Source of the DNA: Microbacteriaceae bacterium
GTDB lineage: Bacteria > Actinomycetota > Actinomycetes > Actinomycetales > Microbacteriaceae
Reading direction: 5' to 3'
Assembly (NCBI GenBank): GCA_031177985.1
Contig: JAPSJW010000001.1
Coordinates: 744,001 to 808,000, forward strand
Length of the DNA stretch: 64,000 bases
Shown here one piece after another: positions 52,393 to 61,128 of this stretch. Made by a program: the position numbers and the translations under genes. How positions within the stretch are numbered: the stretch's first letter is position 1; every line of letters begins with the position of its first letter. Under the pieces are notes generated by a model. It saw only the letters and a program-made list of their open reading frames with translations, was not told the origin of the DNA and did not search any database.

Positions 52393-54138
52393 GTGCCCAG
52401 CTTCACCATCGGCGAAGAGCACTTCCTGCTCGACGACCGGCCCTTCCGCATCCTCTCCGGCGCGCTGCACTACTTCCGCGTGCACCCCGAGCAGTGGGCG
52501 GACCGTATCCGCAAGGCGCGGCTCATGGGCCTCAACACGATCGAGACCTACGTCGCCTGGAACGCGCACGCTCCGACGCCCGACCGCTTCGACACCGACG
52601 GCGGCCTCGACCTCGGGCGCTTCCTCGATCTGATCGCTGCGGAGGGCATGCACGCGATCGTGCGACCTGGCCCCTACATCTGCGCCGAGTGGGACAACGG
52701 CGGGCTGCCCGCGTGGCTGTTCTCGGATCCCGAGGTGGGAATCCGCCGCAGCGAGCCGCGCTACCTGGCGGCCGTCGACCGCTATCTGGAGCAGCTGGCG
52801 CCGATCCTCGTTCCCCGTCAGATCGACCGCGGCGGGCCGCTCATCCTCGTGCAGATCGAGAACGAGTACGGCGCGTATGGCTCCGACAAGGCCTACCTGG
52901 AGCACCTCGTCGCGGTGAACCGCCGGATCGGCCTGACGGTGCCGTTCACGACGGTCGATCAGCCGGGCGACCTCGAGGCGGGGAGTCTGCCGACCCTGCA
53001 CAGCACCGCGTCCTTCGGGTCGCGATCCACGGAACGGCTCGAGGTGCTGCGTCGGCACCAGCCGACCGGCCCGCTGATGTGCTCCGAGTTCTGGGACGGC
53101 TGGTTCGACTCCTGGGGCCAGCACCACCACACCACGGATGCCACCCAGTCGGCCAAGGACCTCGACGACCTGCTGGCGGCGGGCGCGAGCGTGAACATCT
53201 ACATGTTCCACGGCGGCACCAACTTCGGACTCACGAACGGCGCGAACGACAAGGGCGTCTATCAGCCGATCGCGACCAGCTACGACTACGACGCCCCGCT
53301 CGACGAGGCGGGGAATCCGACGGAGAAGTACTGGGCGTTCCGCGAGGTGCTCGCGAAGCACGCGCCGGTTCCCGAGGAGGCTCCCTCCGTCTCCCCGCCC
53401 TCGCCGAGTGCGTCGGTGACGGTGTCGGAATCCGCGTCGCTCTGGGGAGTGCTCGACGCCCTCGGCGGCGTGGTGGAGAGAAATGAGGCGACGACGACGG
53501 ATGCCCTGGGCGTCTACTCCGGGTTCGTGCTCTACGAGGCGGACGTCGAGCTGCTCGCCCCCGCCCTCCTCGAGGTGGGGGAGGTGCGCGACCGTGCTCA
53601 GGTGTTCCTCGACGGTGTTCCGATCGGCGTCCTGGCCCGCGAGGAGCACGACGTGTCGCTCGCGCTTCCCGCAGCAGGCGCGGCTCGGCTCCAGCTGCTC
53701 GTCGAGGACCAGGGGCGCGTCGACTACGGCCGCCGGCTGGGTGAGCCCAAGGGGCTCATCGGCGGGGTCCGCATGGATGGTGTCGCAGTGCGCGGATGGC
53801 GCATCCGACCACTCGACCTCGACCGCGTCGGCGAGGCGCTGGGCGAGCTCTCGCCCTCCGGCGGTCGCGTGGTGGGACCCGCCTTCGCTCGGGCGCGCTT
53901 CGATGTCGAGGAGGCGGGCGACCTCTTCCTCGACACGACCGGGTGGGGCAAGGGCGTCGCCTGGGTCAACGGCTTCTGCCTCGGGCGCTACTGGTCGAAG
54001 GGTCCGCAGCGAACCCTCTATGTGCCGGGGCCCGTCGTGCGTCCCGGAGCGAACGAGGTCGTGCTCTTCGAGCTGCGGGGCGGCACAGGGGAGATCGCCT
54101 TCGTGCCCCGCGCCGACCTCGGCCACACGGAGTACTGA
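52393..54138 (+). CDS. GH35 beta-galactosidase
   Basis: This 581-aa enzyme has the whole GH35 pattern: LSGALHYFRVHPEQWADRI, ETYVAWNAHAP, the acid/base E158 in QIENEYGAYG and nucleophile E232 in SEFWDGW, followed by beta-sandwich domains with GYGKGVAWVNG-like WGKGVAWVNGFCLGRYW. No signal peptide is present, so it works inside on imported oligosaccharides. I start at GTG 52393 with GAGGA upstream; the earlier frame overlaps the binding-protein gene. It is last in the importer operon and converges on GH30 with an 18-bp terminator between. Confidence 0.93.
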   Translation: MPSFTIGEEHFLLDDRPFRILSGALHYFRVHPEQWADRIRKARLMGLNTIETYVAWNAHAPTPDRFDTDGGLDLGRFLDLIAAEGMHAIVRPGPYICAEWDNGGLPAWLFSDPEVGIRRSEPRYLAAVDRYLEQLAPILVPRQIDRGGPLILVQIENEYGAYGSDKAYLEHLVAVNRRIGLTVPFTTVDQPGDLEAGSLPTLHSTASFGSRSTERLEVLRRHQPTGPLMCSEFWDGWFDSWGQHHHTTDATQSAKDLDDLLAAGASVNIYMFHGGTNFGLTNGANDKGVYQPIATSYDYDAPLDEAGNPTEKYWAFREVLAKHAPVPEEAPSVSPPSPSASVTVSESASLWGVLDALGGVVERNEATTTDALGVYSGFVLYEADVELLAPALLEVGEVRDRAQVFLDGVPIGVLAREEHDVSLALPAAGAARLQLLVEDQGRVDYGRRLGEPKGLIGGVRMDGVAVRGWRIRPLDLDRVGEALGELSPSGGRVVGPAFARARFDVEEAGDLFLDTTGWGKGVAWVNGFCLGRYWSKGPQRTLYVPGPVVRPGANEVVLFELRGGTGEIAFVPRADLGHTEY

Positions 54139-54152
54139 GCGCAAGGAGTCGG

Positions 54153-54192
54153 GAAGGAAGGGGGAAGGGCCTGCGCCCTTCCCCCTTCCTTC
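54153..54192. terminator. Bidirectional terminator between GH35 and GH30 genes
   Basis: A perfect 18-bp stem of alternating A/G and C/T runs (GAAGGAAGGGGGAAGGGC and complement) encloses a CTGC loop. It is the strongest terminator in the window. Confidence 0.9.
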
Positions 54193-54195
54193 GAC

Positions 54196-57100
54196 TCAGC
54201 GGCAGGCGATACCGGCGTACGGCACCTCGACTGTCGTCGTCACCGGCTGGCCGCCGATGTCCGCGCTGGCGGAGACGGTCGCAATTCCGTCCTCGATCGC
54301 TCCCAGCCTGCTGGTGAAGGCGTGCGACACGGTCTTGCCCGTCGCAGCAGTCGCCTTCTTGGTGCCGAACGGGGTGGTCAGCGTCAGCGAGACCTTGCCG
54401 TCGTGCACGTTCGCCACCTGCAGCACGAGCGCGACCTTGCCGGCGACGCACCGCGCCGTCGCCGCGGCGGTCACGAGCGTGGGAGCCCGCCGGACCTCGA
54501 CGGTGTAGACGGTCGTCGACCCGTCCACGGCCGTCACGGTGATCGTCGCCGTGCCCTCGCCCTCCTCGGGCTGCACGATGACGACGTCGGCGTCCGTGTC
54601 GAGGGGAGCCGCCCCGATGACCGGCCAATCCGCACCCGTCGCCTCGTACTCGTAGGCGAGGTCGGCGGGATCGAAGCCCTCGACATCCTGGCCGTCGATC
54701 GTCAGGCGACCGAGCGCGGAGACGGATGAGCTGCCGGCCGCCTTCGCCCAGATCTCGACCTCGGAGACGATGAGGTGGGTCTGCGGATGCGCGATGAGCA
54801 CCGCCCGCACGGCCGAGGTGGTCACGCCTCCGAGCTCCACATCGACGACGGGAGCCGGGCCGGTGAGGGGCACCTGCACGTCGACCTCGGGCACGGCGAC
54901 CCACGCTCCGTTCGCATCCTGGTACTCGACGCGAAGACGGTCGGCCCAGGTGGCGCTGCTGCCGTCCTTGTAGAAGTGCAGCGTGACGTGCTCGACGACC
55001 GACGGCTCCGCGAGCCGGTAGGTGAGCGTGTCCTGAGCGTTCTTGGTGCCTGAGCGCCAGTTCGACCAGCCCTTGTCGGTCGGGTTGCCGTTGATCGTGC
55101 GCGTCACCGAATAGCTCGAGCTCTCGGTGAACGTCGCGCTCGGCGTGCTGCGCGGGGCGACGTTCGCCTCGTCGGGCTCCGTGACGATGATGGTCAGCAG
55201 CGCAGGGAGGTCCTCGCCCGCCGGGTCGTTCGATCGCGCGGATCCGGTCACGGCGATCGTGCCGGGAGTCGCGAGGTCATCCTGTTCGACCGCCGACCAG
55301 TCCCAGACGACGGTCGTCTCGAACCGGTTGGTGCTCGCACCGATCTGAGCCGGCACGGTGTCGGGCGCCGCGGCGATCACGCTGTCGAGCGGAGCTCCCG
55401 CGTAGGTCGTGACGGAGACCGGATCGGTGCTTGCGAAGCCGCCGATCTCGACGGTGAGGGTGGCCGTGAACGGGGTGCCGAAGACATCCGTCGCGGTGCC
55501 CTGCGCCGAGTAGCTGCCCGGCGTCTGCCAGTCGATGCCCGACGTATCCCACTCGACAGGGACCGCAGAGCCCGTTCCGTGGGCGTACCGCGGTGTGACG
55601 GTTGAGGGCAGCGCGGGCTGCACTCCGGCGATCGTCTGGATCGCCACCGGTTCCACGCCGGTGAGCTCCACAGAGCGGAAGGTCCAGCGCTGGTTGGCGC
55701 CGCTGTTCGACGGCCAGGTGCCGGTCGGCGCATTCTCGGCGGTCGACTGCCCGCCGACCTCGAGGGCGCGCGCATCACCGGCGCTCACGAGGCTGTAGGT
55801 GCGACCCTCCGTCGTCGTGAGGATCCACTGCAGCGACCGGTCGGCAGCCGCCTGCTCCACGGTGGCCTCGACCATCCGCGTCTGCCCGCCGGACGTGCCG
55901 AGCACCCTGCCCGCGCCGTCCGTCAGCACGACGCGCTCGTCATGGCTGACCCCCGACGTCAGGCGCTCGATCGTCCAGGTCTGCGGCCCGGCCGTCGCAG
56001 CATCCGTACCGAGCGTGGTGATCGTCGCGCCGGGGGCCGTTCCGGTCGCGGGTGCTGCGGTCAGGGCCTTGCCGCTCTGCACGCCGACGACCTGGTAGCG
56101 CTCGCCGTCCTCGATAGGCGCTGCGTCCTCAGCTACGCCGCCGACGCCCTCGATGAGGAGGGTGGTCACCGACTTCGCCGGAACCGTGAGAACGGCGGAT
56201 GCGGTTGCCGCGTCCACCGCCACCGGCTGGCCTTCGACGAGCGCGTTCGCCGTCACATCGTCCGCCGGGGACTGGGTGGTGACGATCGGGGTCACGGTGG
56301 CCCCCGGGGCGATCTCGCCGAACGCCGAGAGGTCGATCTCGAGCGAGCGCTCCGTCGTCGCGCTGTTGACGTGCACGAGGGTGACGCCACCCTCCGCGCC
56401 CAGGGCTGCAGCGGTCTGGGTGTCGCCGCTCGGGATGAAGCGGTCCCCAGGGCGGATGTAGTGGGTGAAATTGCGCACCGTGTTGTACTTCGCGTTGGTC
56501 AGCACCTCGCAGCTCGGGTCGGCCTCCCCGTCGGCGATGCGCCGCAGCGAGTCGCCTTCGGCGTTGCAGTCGAAGTCGATGAAGACGCTGCCCCAGTTGA
56601 GGTTCTCGACCTTCTCCATGTTGTAGAGGTCCTCGACGGGCTGCCAGAACACCCACGCGCTCGGCTCGAGCTCGCGCATGTCGTCGATCATGCGGGTCGC
56701 GACGCCCAGGCCGTTCTCGATGTTGGTGAGGTTGAATCCCGTGCCGTCCCAGTCACCCTCGACCTCACTCATCCAGAGCGGCTTCTCGGCCGCCTTGGCG
56801 ATGTCGCGCACGACGGTGCGGTCGCCGGTGCCGTAGGTGTGCACGTTGAGCTGCTCGACGAGGTCCTTCGCCTCCTGGCTCCAGGCGTTCCAGTTGGTGG
56901 CGAAGATGCCGGGGTTCGTCTCGTCCATCGCCGAGATCGCGACGTCGGTGGTCGTGTCCGGCTCGGCGAGCTCGGCGGCGAGCGCCTTGATCACCTGGTC
57001 CTGGATCGCGGGGCCGATGTGGGCGCCCTCCTGCCGGCTCGCCGAGGTGGGCCAGCCGTTCGAGCCGATGCGCGTCTGCCAGTAGTTGGTGTTCGGCTCG

Positions 57101-57819
57101 TTGAACGGGTCGAGGGTCGCGAAGTCGATGCCGTGCTCGGCCTCGATGTGCTCGACGACCGTCGTGAGGTAGGTCACGAAGGCGTCGATGTTCTCGGCGC
57201 CGACGAGCTGCTCCGACGTCGCGTTGTTGATGCCGCCTGAGACGTACCCGCTCTCCGTCAGGAAGTAGGGCGGCGAGTTGCTGAACGCCTCCCACACCAT
57301 GTCGTCGCGCTCGGCCTTGAGGGCGTCGATCCACCAGCGCTGCGTCTCGTCGGCCGTGAAGTCGTAGTGCTCGGGGTTCTCGGCATCCCAGACGGCGGCG
57401 TAGCGGTCGCGGTCGGCGTAGCTCGACGTGACCTCGCCCTGGTTGTCGCTGATGCCGAGATCCGGGTTCCACCATCCCTCGACCGCGCCGCCCGGGCGCA
57501 GGTAGGGCGGCACGTCAGTGGCGTTGCCACCGCCGATGTTGTAGCGAGCCACGTTGAGGTTGAGCCCCTCCTCGCCGAACACCTTGTCGAAGAGGTCGCG
57601 GCGTACCTCCTCGGGGTAGCCGCCGGTCGCATTGGCGAACCAGACGAGGCTCGTGCCCCAGCCCTGGAACGCCGGCCCCTGGTAGCTCGGGTCGGGGGAG
57701 ATCGACACGGTGGGGATGGCCGCCTCGGCAGGCTGCGCCGGCGCGGCTGCGAGGCCGGTGGCGAGCAGTCCGGTCACGAGGACCGCTGCGGGGAGGGAGC
57801 GCGTGGTTTTCGACGCCAT
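54196..57819 (-). CDS. Secreted GH30 endo-beta-1,6-galactanase-like enzyme, multidomain
   Basis: This 1207-aa protein has a signal peptide (SLPAAVLVTGLLATGLAAAP), then a GH30 catalytic domain (about 30-500). FQGWGTSLVWFANATGGYPEE and NLNVARYNIGGGNATDVP match the endo-beta-1,6-galactanase-type subgroup. Acid/base E241 is in DPFNEPNTNYW and nucleophile E352 in WMSEVEGDW. A ricin-type beta-trefoil region (about 515-660, YQVVGVQSGKAL, TWTIERL), two Ig-like domains (about 665-840) and a discoidin-like segment (about 845-980) follow. The 93-residue RCVAGKV domain closes it. I prefer ATG 57819 over GTG 57831 on binding-site spacing. Its promoter carries the same operator as the sugar importer. The target is probably the beta-1,6-galactan side chains of type II arabinogalactan. 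Confidence 0.88.
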   Translation of the reverse strand: MASKTTRSLPAAVLVTGLLATGLAAAPAQPAEAAIPTVSISPDPSYQGPAFQGWGTSLVWFANATGGYPEEVRRDLFDKVFGEEGLNLNVARYNIGGGNATDVPPYLRPGGAVEGWWNPDLGISDNQGEVTSSYADRDRYAAVWDAENPEHYDFTADETQRWWIDALKAERDDMVWEAFSNSPPYFLTESGYVSGGINNATSEQLVGAENIDAFVTYLTTVVEHIEAEHGIDFATLDPFNEPNTNYWQTRIGSNGWPTSASRQEGAHIGPAIQDQVIKALAAELAEPDTTTDVAISAMDETNPGIFATNWNAWSQEAKDLVEQLNVHTYGTGDRTVVRDIAKAAEKPLWMSEVEGDWDGTGFNLTNIENGLGVATRMIDDMRELEPSAWVFWQPVEDLYNMEKVENLNWGSVFIDFDCNAEGDSLRRIADGEADPSCEVLTNAKYNTVRNFTHYIRPGDRFIPSGDTQTAAALGAEGGVTLVHVNSATTERSLEIDLSAFGEIAPGATVTPIVTTQSPADDVTANALVEGQPVAVDAATASAVLTVPAKSVTTLLIEGVGGVAEDAAPIEDGERYQVVGVQSGKALTAAPATGTAPGATITTLGTDAATAGPQTWTIERLTSGVSHDERVVLTDGAGRVLGTSGGQTRMVEATVEQAAADRSLQWILTTTEGRTYSLVSAGDARALEVGGQSTAENAPTGTWPSNSGANQRWTFRSVELTGVEPVAIQTIAGVQPALPSTVTPRYAHGTGSAVPVEWDTSGIDWQTPGSYSAQGTATDVFGTPFTATLTVEIGGFASTDPVSVTTYAGAPLDSVIAAAPDTVPAQIGASTNRFETTVVWDWSAVEQDDLATPGTIAVTGSARSNDPAGEDLPALLTIIVTEPDEANVAPRSTPSATFTESSSYSVTRTINGNPTDKGWSNWRSGTKNAQDTLTYRLAEPSVVEHVTLHFYKDGSSATWADRLRVEYQDANGAWVAVPEVDVQVPLTGPAPVVDVELGGVTTSAVRAVLIAHPQTHLIVSEVEIWAKAAGSSSVSALGRLTIDGQDVEGFDPADLAYEYEATGADWPVIGAAPLDTDADVVIVQPEEGEGTATITVTAVDGSTTVYTVEVRRAPTLVTAAATARCVAGKVALVLQVANVHDGKVSLTLTTPFGTKKATAATGKTVSHAFTSRLGAIEDGIATVSASADIGGQPVTTTVEVPYAGIACR
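54199..54477 (-). other. Shared C-terminal two-Cys domain, copy 5
   Basis: This 93-residue tail has TARCVAGKV, FGTKK, AFTSR and a final ACR. It sits on a GH30 enzyme, unlike the four GH43 copies 40-55 kb away, so the domain is not tied to one catalytic family. Confidence 0.75.
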
Positions 57820-57847
57820 CGTCAAGGGCACCTTCCGTCGTTGGAAG

Positions 57848-57865
57848 CATGTTTACGTGAACATG
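57848..57865. promoter_or_regulatory. LacI-type operator, GH30 copy
   Basis: CATGTTTACGTGAACATG is identical to the importer site at 49091; here G and C flank it, giving 20 bp. It lies 29 bp before the GH30 start. Confidence 0.8.
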
Positions 57866-57876
57866 CGCGTTCGACG

Positions 57877-57906
57877 ACTATTGCATCCGGATCGGGCGGG
57901 GGTCAA
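57877..57906 (-). promoter_or_regulatory. Promoter of the GH30 gene
   Basis: On the minus strand TTGACC (57906-57901) and AATAGT (57882-57877) are 18 bp apart, with the operator immediately downstream. The -10 is only fair. Confidence 0.45.
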
Positions 57907-57923
57907 GAGCGGTCGGGAACGAC

Positions 57924-57966
57924 GAAGGGGCCCGGCCGCCGGCAGATCCAGCGACCGGTCCCCTTC
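57924..57966 (-). terminator. Terminator of the GH39-like gene
   Basis: GAAGGGG/CCCCTTC ends with inner CCGG pairs (the CCGG of GGCCGCCGG with ACCGG) form an imperfect stem 9 bp after the stop codon at 57976. Confidence 0.55.
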
Positions 57967-57975
57967 TTCGAGGCG

Positions 57976-60591
57976 CTACTCCGCGATCACCACCCTCACG
58001 TCGTCAACGAAGCCGGTGTTGTCGCCCTCGGTCGTGGTGCCGACGAACGAGATGGTGTGCTCACCGGCGTCCACCGTGAACGAGTCGGTCGTGTAGAGCA
58101 CGTACTCGCCGTTCTGCGGGAACGCCTGTCCGACCACCTCGCCGTCGATCTCCACGTCGATCTCCTGCAGGCCGCCGAACCCGACGCGGTTGGCGGCGTA
58201 GAAGGTGATCTGGAAGGTGCCGGCGGGGAAGACGACCGTCTGGTCGACGCGGCTGCCGAGGCCGGAGTCGGTCTTCAGGTAGAGCGTGCGCTCGCCTTCC
58301 GGCGCCGGGGCGACGGGAGCGAACACGCTGTTGTTGTGCTGGATACCGGCGCGCGCGCTGAACTCCCAGCCGTTGACCATCGGGCCGTTCGCGGTGCCTC
58401 CGGTCGCCGGCTTCTCGAAGCCCGCGTTGAAGATGGTCACCACGCTCGGCTCACCCGAGACCTCTGTGTTGTAGAAGCAGCGGTTGTCGCCGCCGGGGTT
58501 GGGATCCCCGCCGAACGCCGCGGCGGTGCACTCGACGCCATCGGTGAAGGTGCCGAAGACGAAGAGCCCGTCCGATCCGAAGGCCACGCTGGCCTCACCC
58601 GAGAACTCGCACTCGCCTCGGTCCGCGTACGCGCAGAACCGGTACCCGTCGGGCGCGTTCTGCACGTCGAGCACCTTGTAGAGCCGCGAGCTGACACCCG
58701 ACGGCTCCAGCCCGGGAGCGACGGCCATCGCGCGCAGGTACACGGTCTGCAGCGGGTTGAGGAAGATCGGTCCCTCGTAGCGCGTCGACGAGGTCGTCGG
58801 CACGCTGCCGTCGGTGGTGTAGTAGATCTCCGCACCGGGGGTGGCGCTCGTGAGCTCGACCGCTTCGACGGACTGGTAGAGCCCGGGCTCCAGGCTGAAC
58901 TCGACCGGGTCGGTCACGCCGGGCTTCGACGCCGGGATCACCAGCACCTGGGCGACGCCGTAGCTGCCGTCCTTCGCCGTGGCCCGGATGGCGACCGTGC
59001 GCTCCTCGTCGACGTCGGGAGCTGTGAAGAGCCCCTTCTTCGAGATCGTGCCGTTGCCCTCCCCGACGACGCTCCACGTCACGCCGCCCTTGCCGTCGAT
59101 CACGTCGGCGCCCAGCTGCAGCTGCTCTCCGCCGCGGATGCTCGACTGCACGGGGTCGACCGCGACCTGCGTAGCGGCCCCCGCGGTCGTGTAGATCGCA
59201 TAGCCGTGGGCAGCGGGCAGAGTGTCGGAGAAGCTGTTGTGCTTCGGCTTCAGCTCACCGCTCGAAGCCGGGAGCAGCGCGTTCTGCTCGGGCTGGGCAT
59301 CCGCATCGGTGAAGGCGATCCGGGTGAAGCGGTCGTTGACCTTGCCACCCTCGAACTGCACGGTGACCTCCGCCTCGACGGCGCCCTGCGACTCCACGAG
59401 CACGGTCAGCTCGCCGTCGGCCGCCCGGTAGGCGGTCGCTCGGATGTCGTCGTGCGACACCTCGGTCGCGAGGACCTCGCTGTGCTCGGGAATGTAGCGG
59501 ATCAGCGGGCCAGCCTCGTAGAACGCCGCCGTCGGCTCGATGCCCAGGATGAGCGAGTCCCAGAGGTTGAACGACCCATTGGTGTCGCCGGCAGGGTCGT
59601 TGGTCATCACGCCATTGAGCTGCCAGATGAGGTTGGAGTGCACACCCTCGTTCGCGCTCTCGATGAGGTAGTTGGCGTAGCCGGTCTCCCAGACGCTCGT
59701 GCCCGGGTTCGTCCAGCCCATCTCGGTGAGGTTGAGCGGCTTGTCGCCGATCGTCGCCTGACGGGTCTCGATGAATCCCTTCAGCGACGAGTACGCCTCC
59801 CCGTAGAGGTGGAAGCTGTAGGAGTCGAAGACGTCTCCCGCGTTCTCGGCCATGTACTCGGTCCAGTCGGGGGCGCTCACCTCCTCCGGTCCCCAGATCT
59901 CGATGTCGTCGCGCAGGTCGTCGGCGATCAGCTGCTCGTGCACGTCGCGCGCCATCTGGGCGTAGTACGCCTTCTGGTCGGCGGGGCCCTCGAAGTCCCA
60001 GCTCCCGTTCGGCTCGTTGTAGAAGGTCAGATAGTCGACGTTGTCGTAGCCGCGGTCGAAGAGGTTCTGCAGCAGGGCGGATGCGCTGCGCCCGTAGGCC
60101 TCGAGGTCGCCGGGGGCGCTCTCGTACGGCTTCTGCACGCCGGGATACAGGAACCAGTCGTGCACCCGCTCGCCGACCTTCCAGCCGAAGTTCAGCAGCA
60201 CCTCGGTGCCCGCCTGCTCGAACGCGTCGAGGTAGCGGTAGAAGGCCTGCATCTCGGGGCTCTCGAAGTCGTACTCGCCCTTCTCGAGCTCCATCCAGTC
60301 GATCTGGAACCACACGCGGGCGACCTTCGGCTGGATGGTCGCGATGCGCTCGACGTCGACCTCCCAGTCGGCGTCGTCGTATCCGCGAGTGGTCGTCCCC
60401 TCGAGCAGGCTCCAGGGGATGACGTTGACCCCGACTCCCAGGTAGTCCTCCTGGACCACGTGGTCGAGGTCGACCGTGACGGTGCGGGCCTCTGCACCGT
60501 CGTCGGCCAGGGCGCTCGTGGTGGGGATGAGTGCCCCTGCCCCGAGCGCGAATGCGGCTGCTGCCGCGACAGCGTTGCGCCGTCTACGCAT
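57976..60591 (-). CDS. Secreted clan GH-A (GH39-like) glycoside hydrolase, multidomain
   Basis: This 871-aa protein has a signal peptide (RRRRNAVAAAAAFALGAGALIP, ALADD) and a (beta/alpha)8 domain (about 35-390) with acid/base E193 in TFYNEPNGSW and nucleophile E290 in NLTEMGW. VARVWFQIDWMELEKGEYDF resembles GH39 and related GH-A families, but I cannot place it firmly. Later parts are an Ig-like segment (about 475-555), a chitobiase C-terminal-like repeat (about 560-630, GAEIYYTTDGSVPTTSS) and a beta-sandwich carbohydrate-binding-like domain with three to four Cys (about 640-870). It lacks the shared two-Cys tail. It starts at ATG 60591 after AGGAGA and has its own promoter and palindrome. A role in arabinogalactan breakdown is inferred from its neighbours. 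Confidence 0.8.
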   Translation of the reverse strand: MRRRRNAVAAAAAFALGAGALIPTTSALADDGAEARTVTVDLDHVVQEDYLGVGVNVIPWSLLEGTTTRGYDDADWEVDVERIATIQPKVARVWFQIDWMELEKGEYDFESPEMQAFYRYLDAFEQAGTEVLLNFGWKVGERVHDWFLYPGVQKPYESAPGDLEAYGRSASALLQNLFDRGYDNVDYLTFYNEPNGSWDFEGPADQKAYYAQMARDVHEQLIADDLRDDIEIWGPEEVSAPDWTEYMAENAGDVFDSYSFHLYGEAYSSLKGFIETRQATIGDKPLNLTEMGWTNPGTSVWETGYANYLIESANEGVHSNLIWQLNGVMTNDPAGDTNGSFNLWDSLILGIEPTAAFYEAGPLIRYIPEHSEVLATEVSHDDIRATAYRAADGELTVLVESQGAVEAEVTVQFEGGKVNDRFTRIAFTDADAQPEQNALLPASSGELKPKHNSFSDTLPAAHGYAIYTTAGAATQVAVDPVQSSIRGGEQLQLGADVIDGKGGVTWSVVGEGNGTISKKGLFTAPDVDEERTVAIRATAKDGSYGVAQVLVIPASKPGVTDPVEFSLEPGLYQSVEAVELTSATPGAEIYYTTDGSVPTTSSTRYEGPIFLNPLQTVYLRAMAVAPGLEPSGVSSRLYKVLDVQNAPDGYRFCAYADRGECEFSGEASVAFGSDGLFVFGTFTDGVECTAAAFGGDPNPGGDNRCFYNTEVSGEPSVVTIFNAGFEKPATGGTANGPMVNGWEFSARAGIQHNNSVFAPVAPAPEGERTLYLKTDSGLGSRVDQTVVFPAGTFQITFYAANRVGFGGLQEIDVEIDGEVVGQAFPQNGEYVLYTTDSFTVDAGEHTISFVGTTTEGDNTGFVDDVRVVIAE

Positions 60592-60603
60592 GAATCGCTT
60601 CTC

Positions 60604-60619
60604 CTATCACCGTTGATAG
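60604..60619. promoter_or_regulatory. Operator-like palindrome before the GH39-like gene
   Basis: CTATCA-CCGT-TGATAG has perfect 6-bp arms and a central CG, 12 bp before the start codon. It differs from the GH30 and GH43 operators, so a third regulator may act here. Confidence 0.5.
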
Positions 60620-60708
60620 AGCGGAGTTCCCCGGGGGTGGTTGACCCCAGGACGGGCCCGGCACGCTGTGTCGCGTGTAGTGGAACTACGCACTGTCCGT
60701 GCTTTGAG

Positions 60709-60737
60709 ACGATATCGGGCCCCCGGAAAGGGGTCAA
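60709..60737 (-). promoter_or_regulatory. Promoter of the GH39-like gene
   Basis: On the minus strand TTGACC (60737-60732) and TATCGT (60714-60709) are 17 bp apart. The leader would be about 110 nt and includes the palindrome at 60604. Confidence 0.55.
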
Positions 60738-60815
60738 GTGGGGCATTTGGGGGACAGGCGATGTAGTGTCACCACTTTCTGCCCTTTATTGCCTGCAGAA
60801 ACGCACCGCGAGCAC

Positions 60816-61097
60816 ATGGGACGCATGCGCGACGGCCCACTCCCAGCGGGTTGGCCGCGGCTGCTCGTCGGCGGCGTGCTTCTGGCCGTTGCGGTCGTGT
60901 TCCTCGTGCTGGTTCTGCCGAGCACCTTCGATGCGATCGCGACGAACGGTCACGGACCGCTGCCCAGGACCCGCCGTGCCAACGGTCCGGCGTGGTGGAT
61001 GGCGGTGACGGTGATCTTCTGCGCCGCGCTCGCCGCCGCGGCGGGGATCGCTCGGGGTCAGCGGAGTGAAGCGCCTCCTGAGGCGCCAAGATCTTGA
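60816..61097 (+). CDS. Small two-helix membrane protein
   Basis: This predicted 93-aa protein has two membrane helices (LLVGGVLLAVAVVFLVLVLP and WWMAVTVIFCAALAAAAGIA) and a polar loop with GPLPRTRRANGP. The ribosome binding site is weak and ATG 60825 is an alternative start, so the call is tentative. No family recognised. Confidence 0.5.
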   Translation: MGRMRDGPLPAGWPRLLVGGVLLAVAVVFLVLVLPSTFDAIATNGHGPLPRTRRANGPAWWMAVTVIFCAALAAAAGIARGQRSEAPPEAPRS

Positions 61098-61128
61098 GTG
61101 GCAGTCACAGGACCCGTAGGGTGCGCTC

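Noticed and set aside
60738-60815. N-terminal extension of the small membrane protein
   Set aside because: The extension is Cys- and Arg-containing with no signal and overlaps the promoter region of the divergent gene.
57367-61008. 1213-residue open frame on the + strand opposite the GH30 and GH39-like genes
   Set aside because: It is antisense to two well-supported enzymes, is made mostly of Arg, Val, Asp and Gly, and has no domain. Long antisense frames are expected at this GC content.
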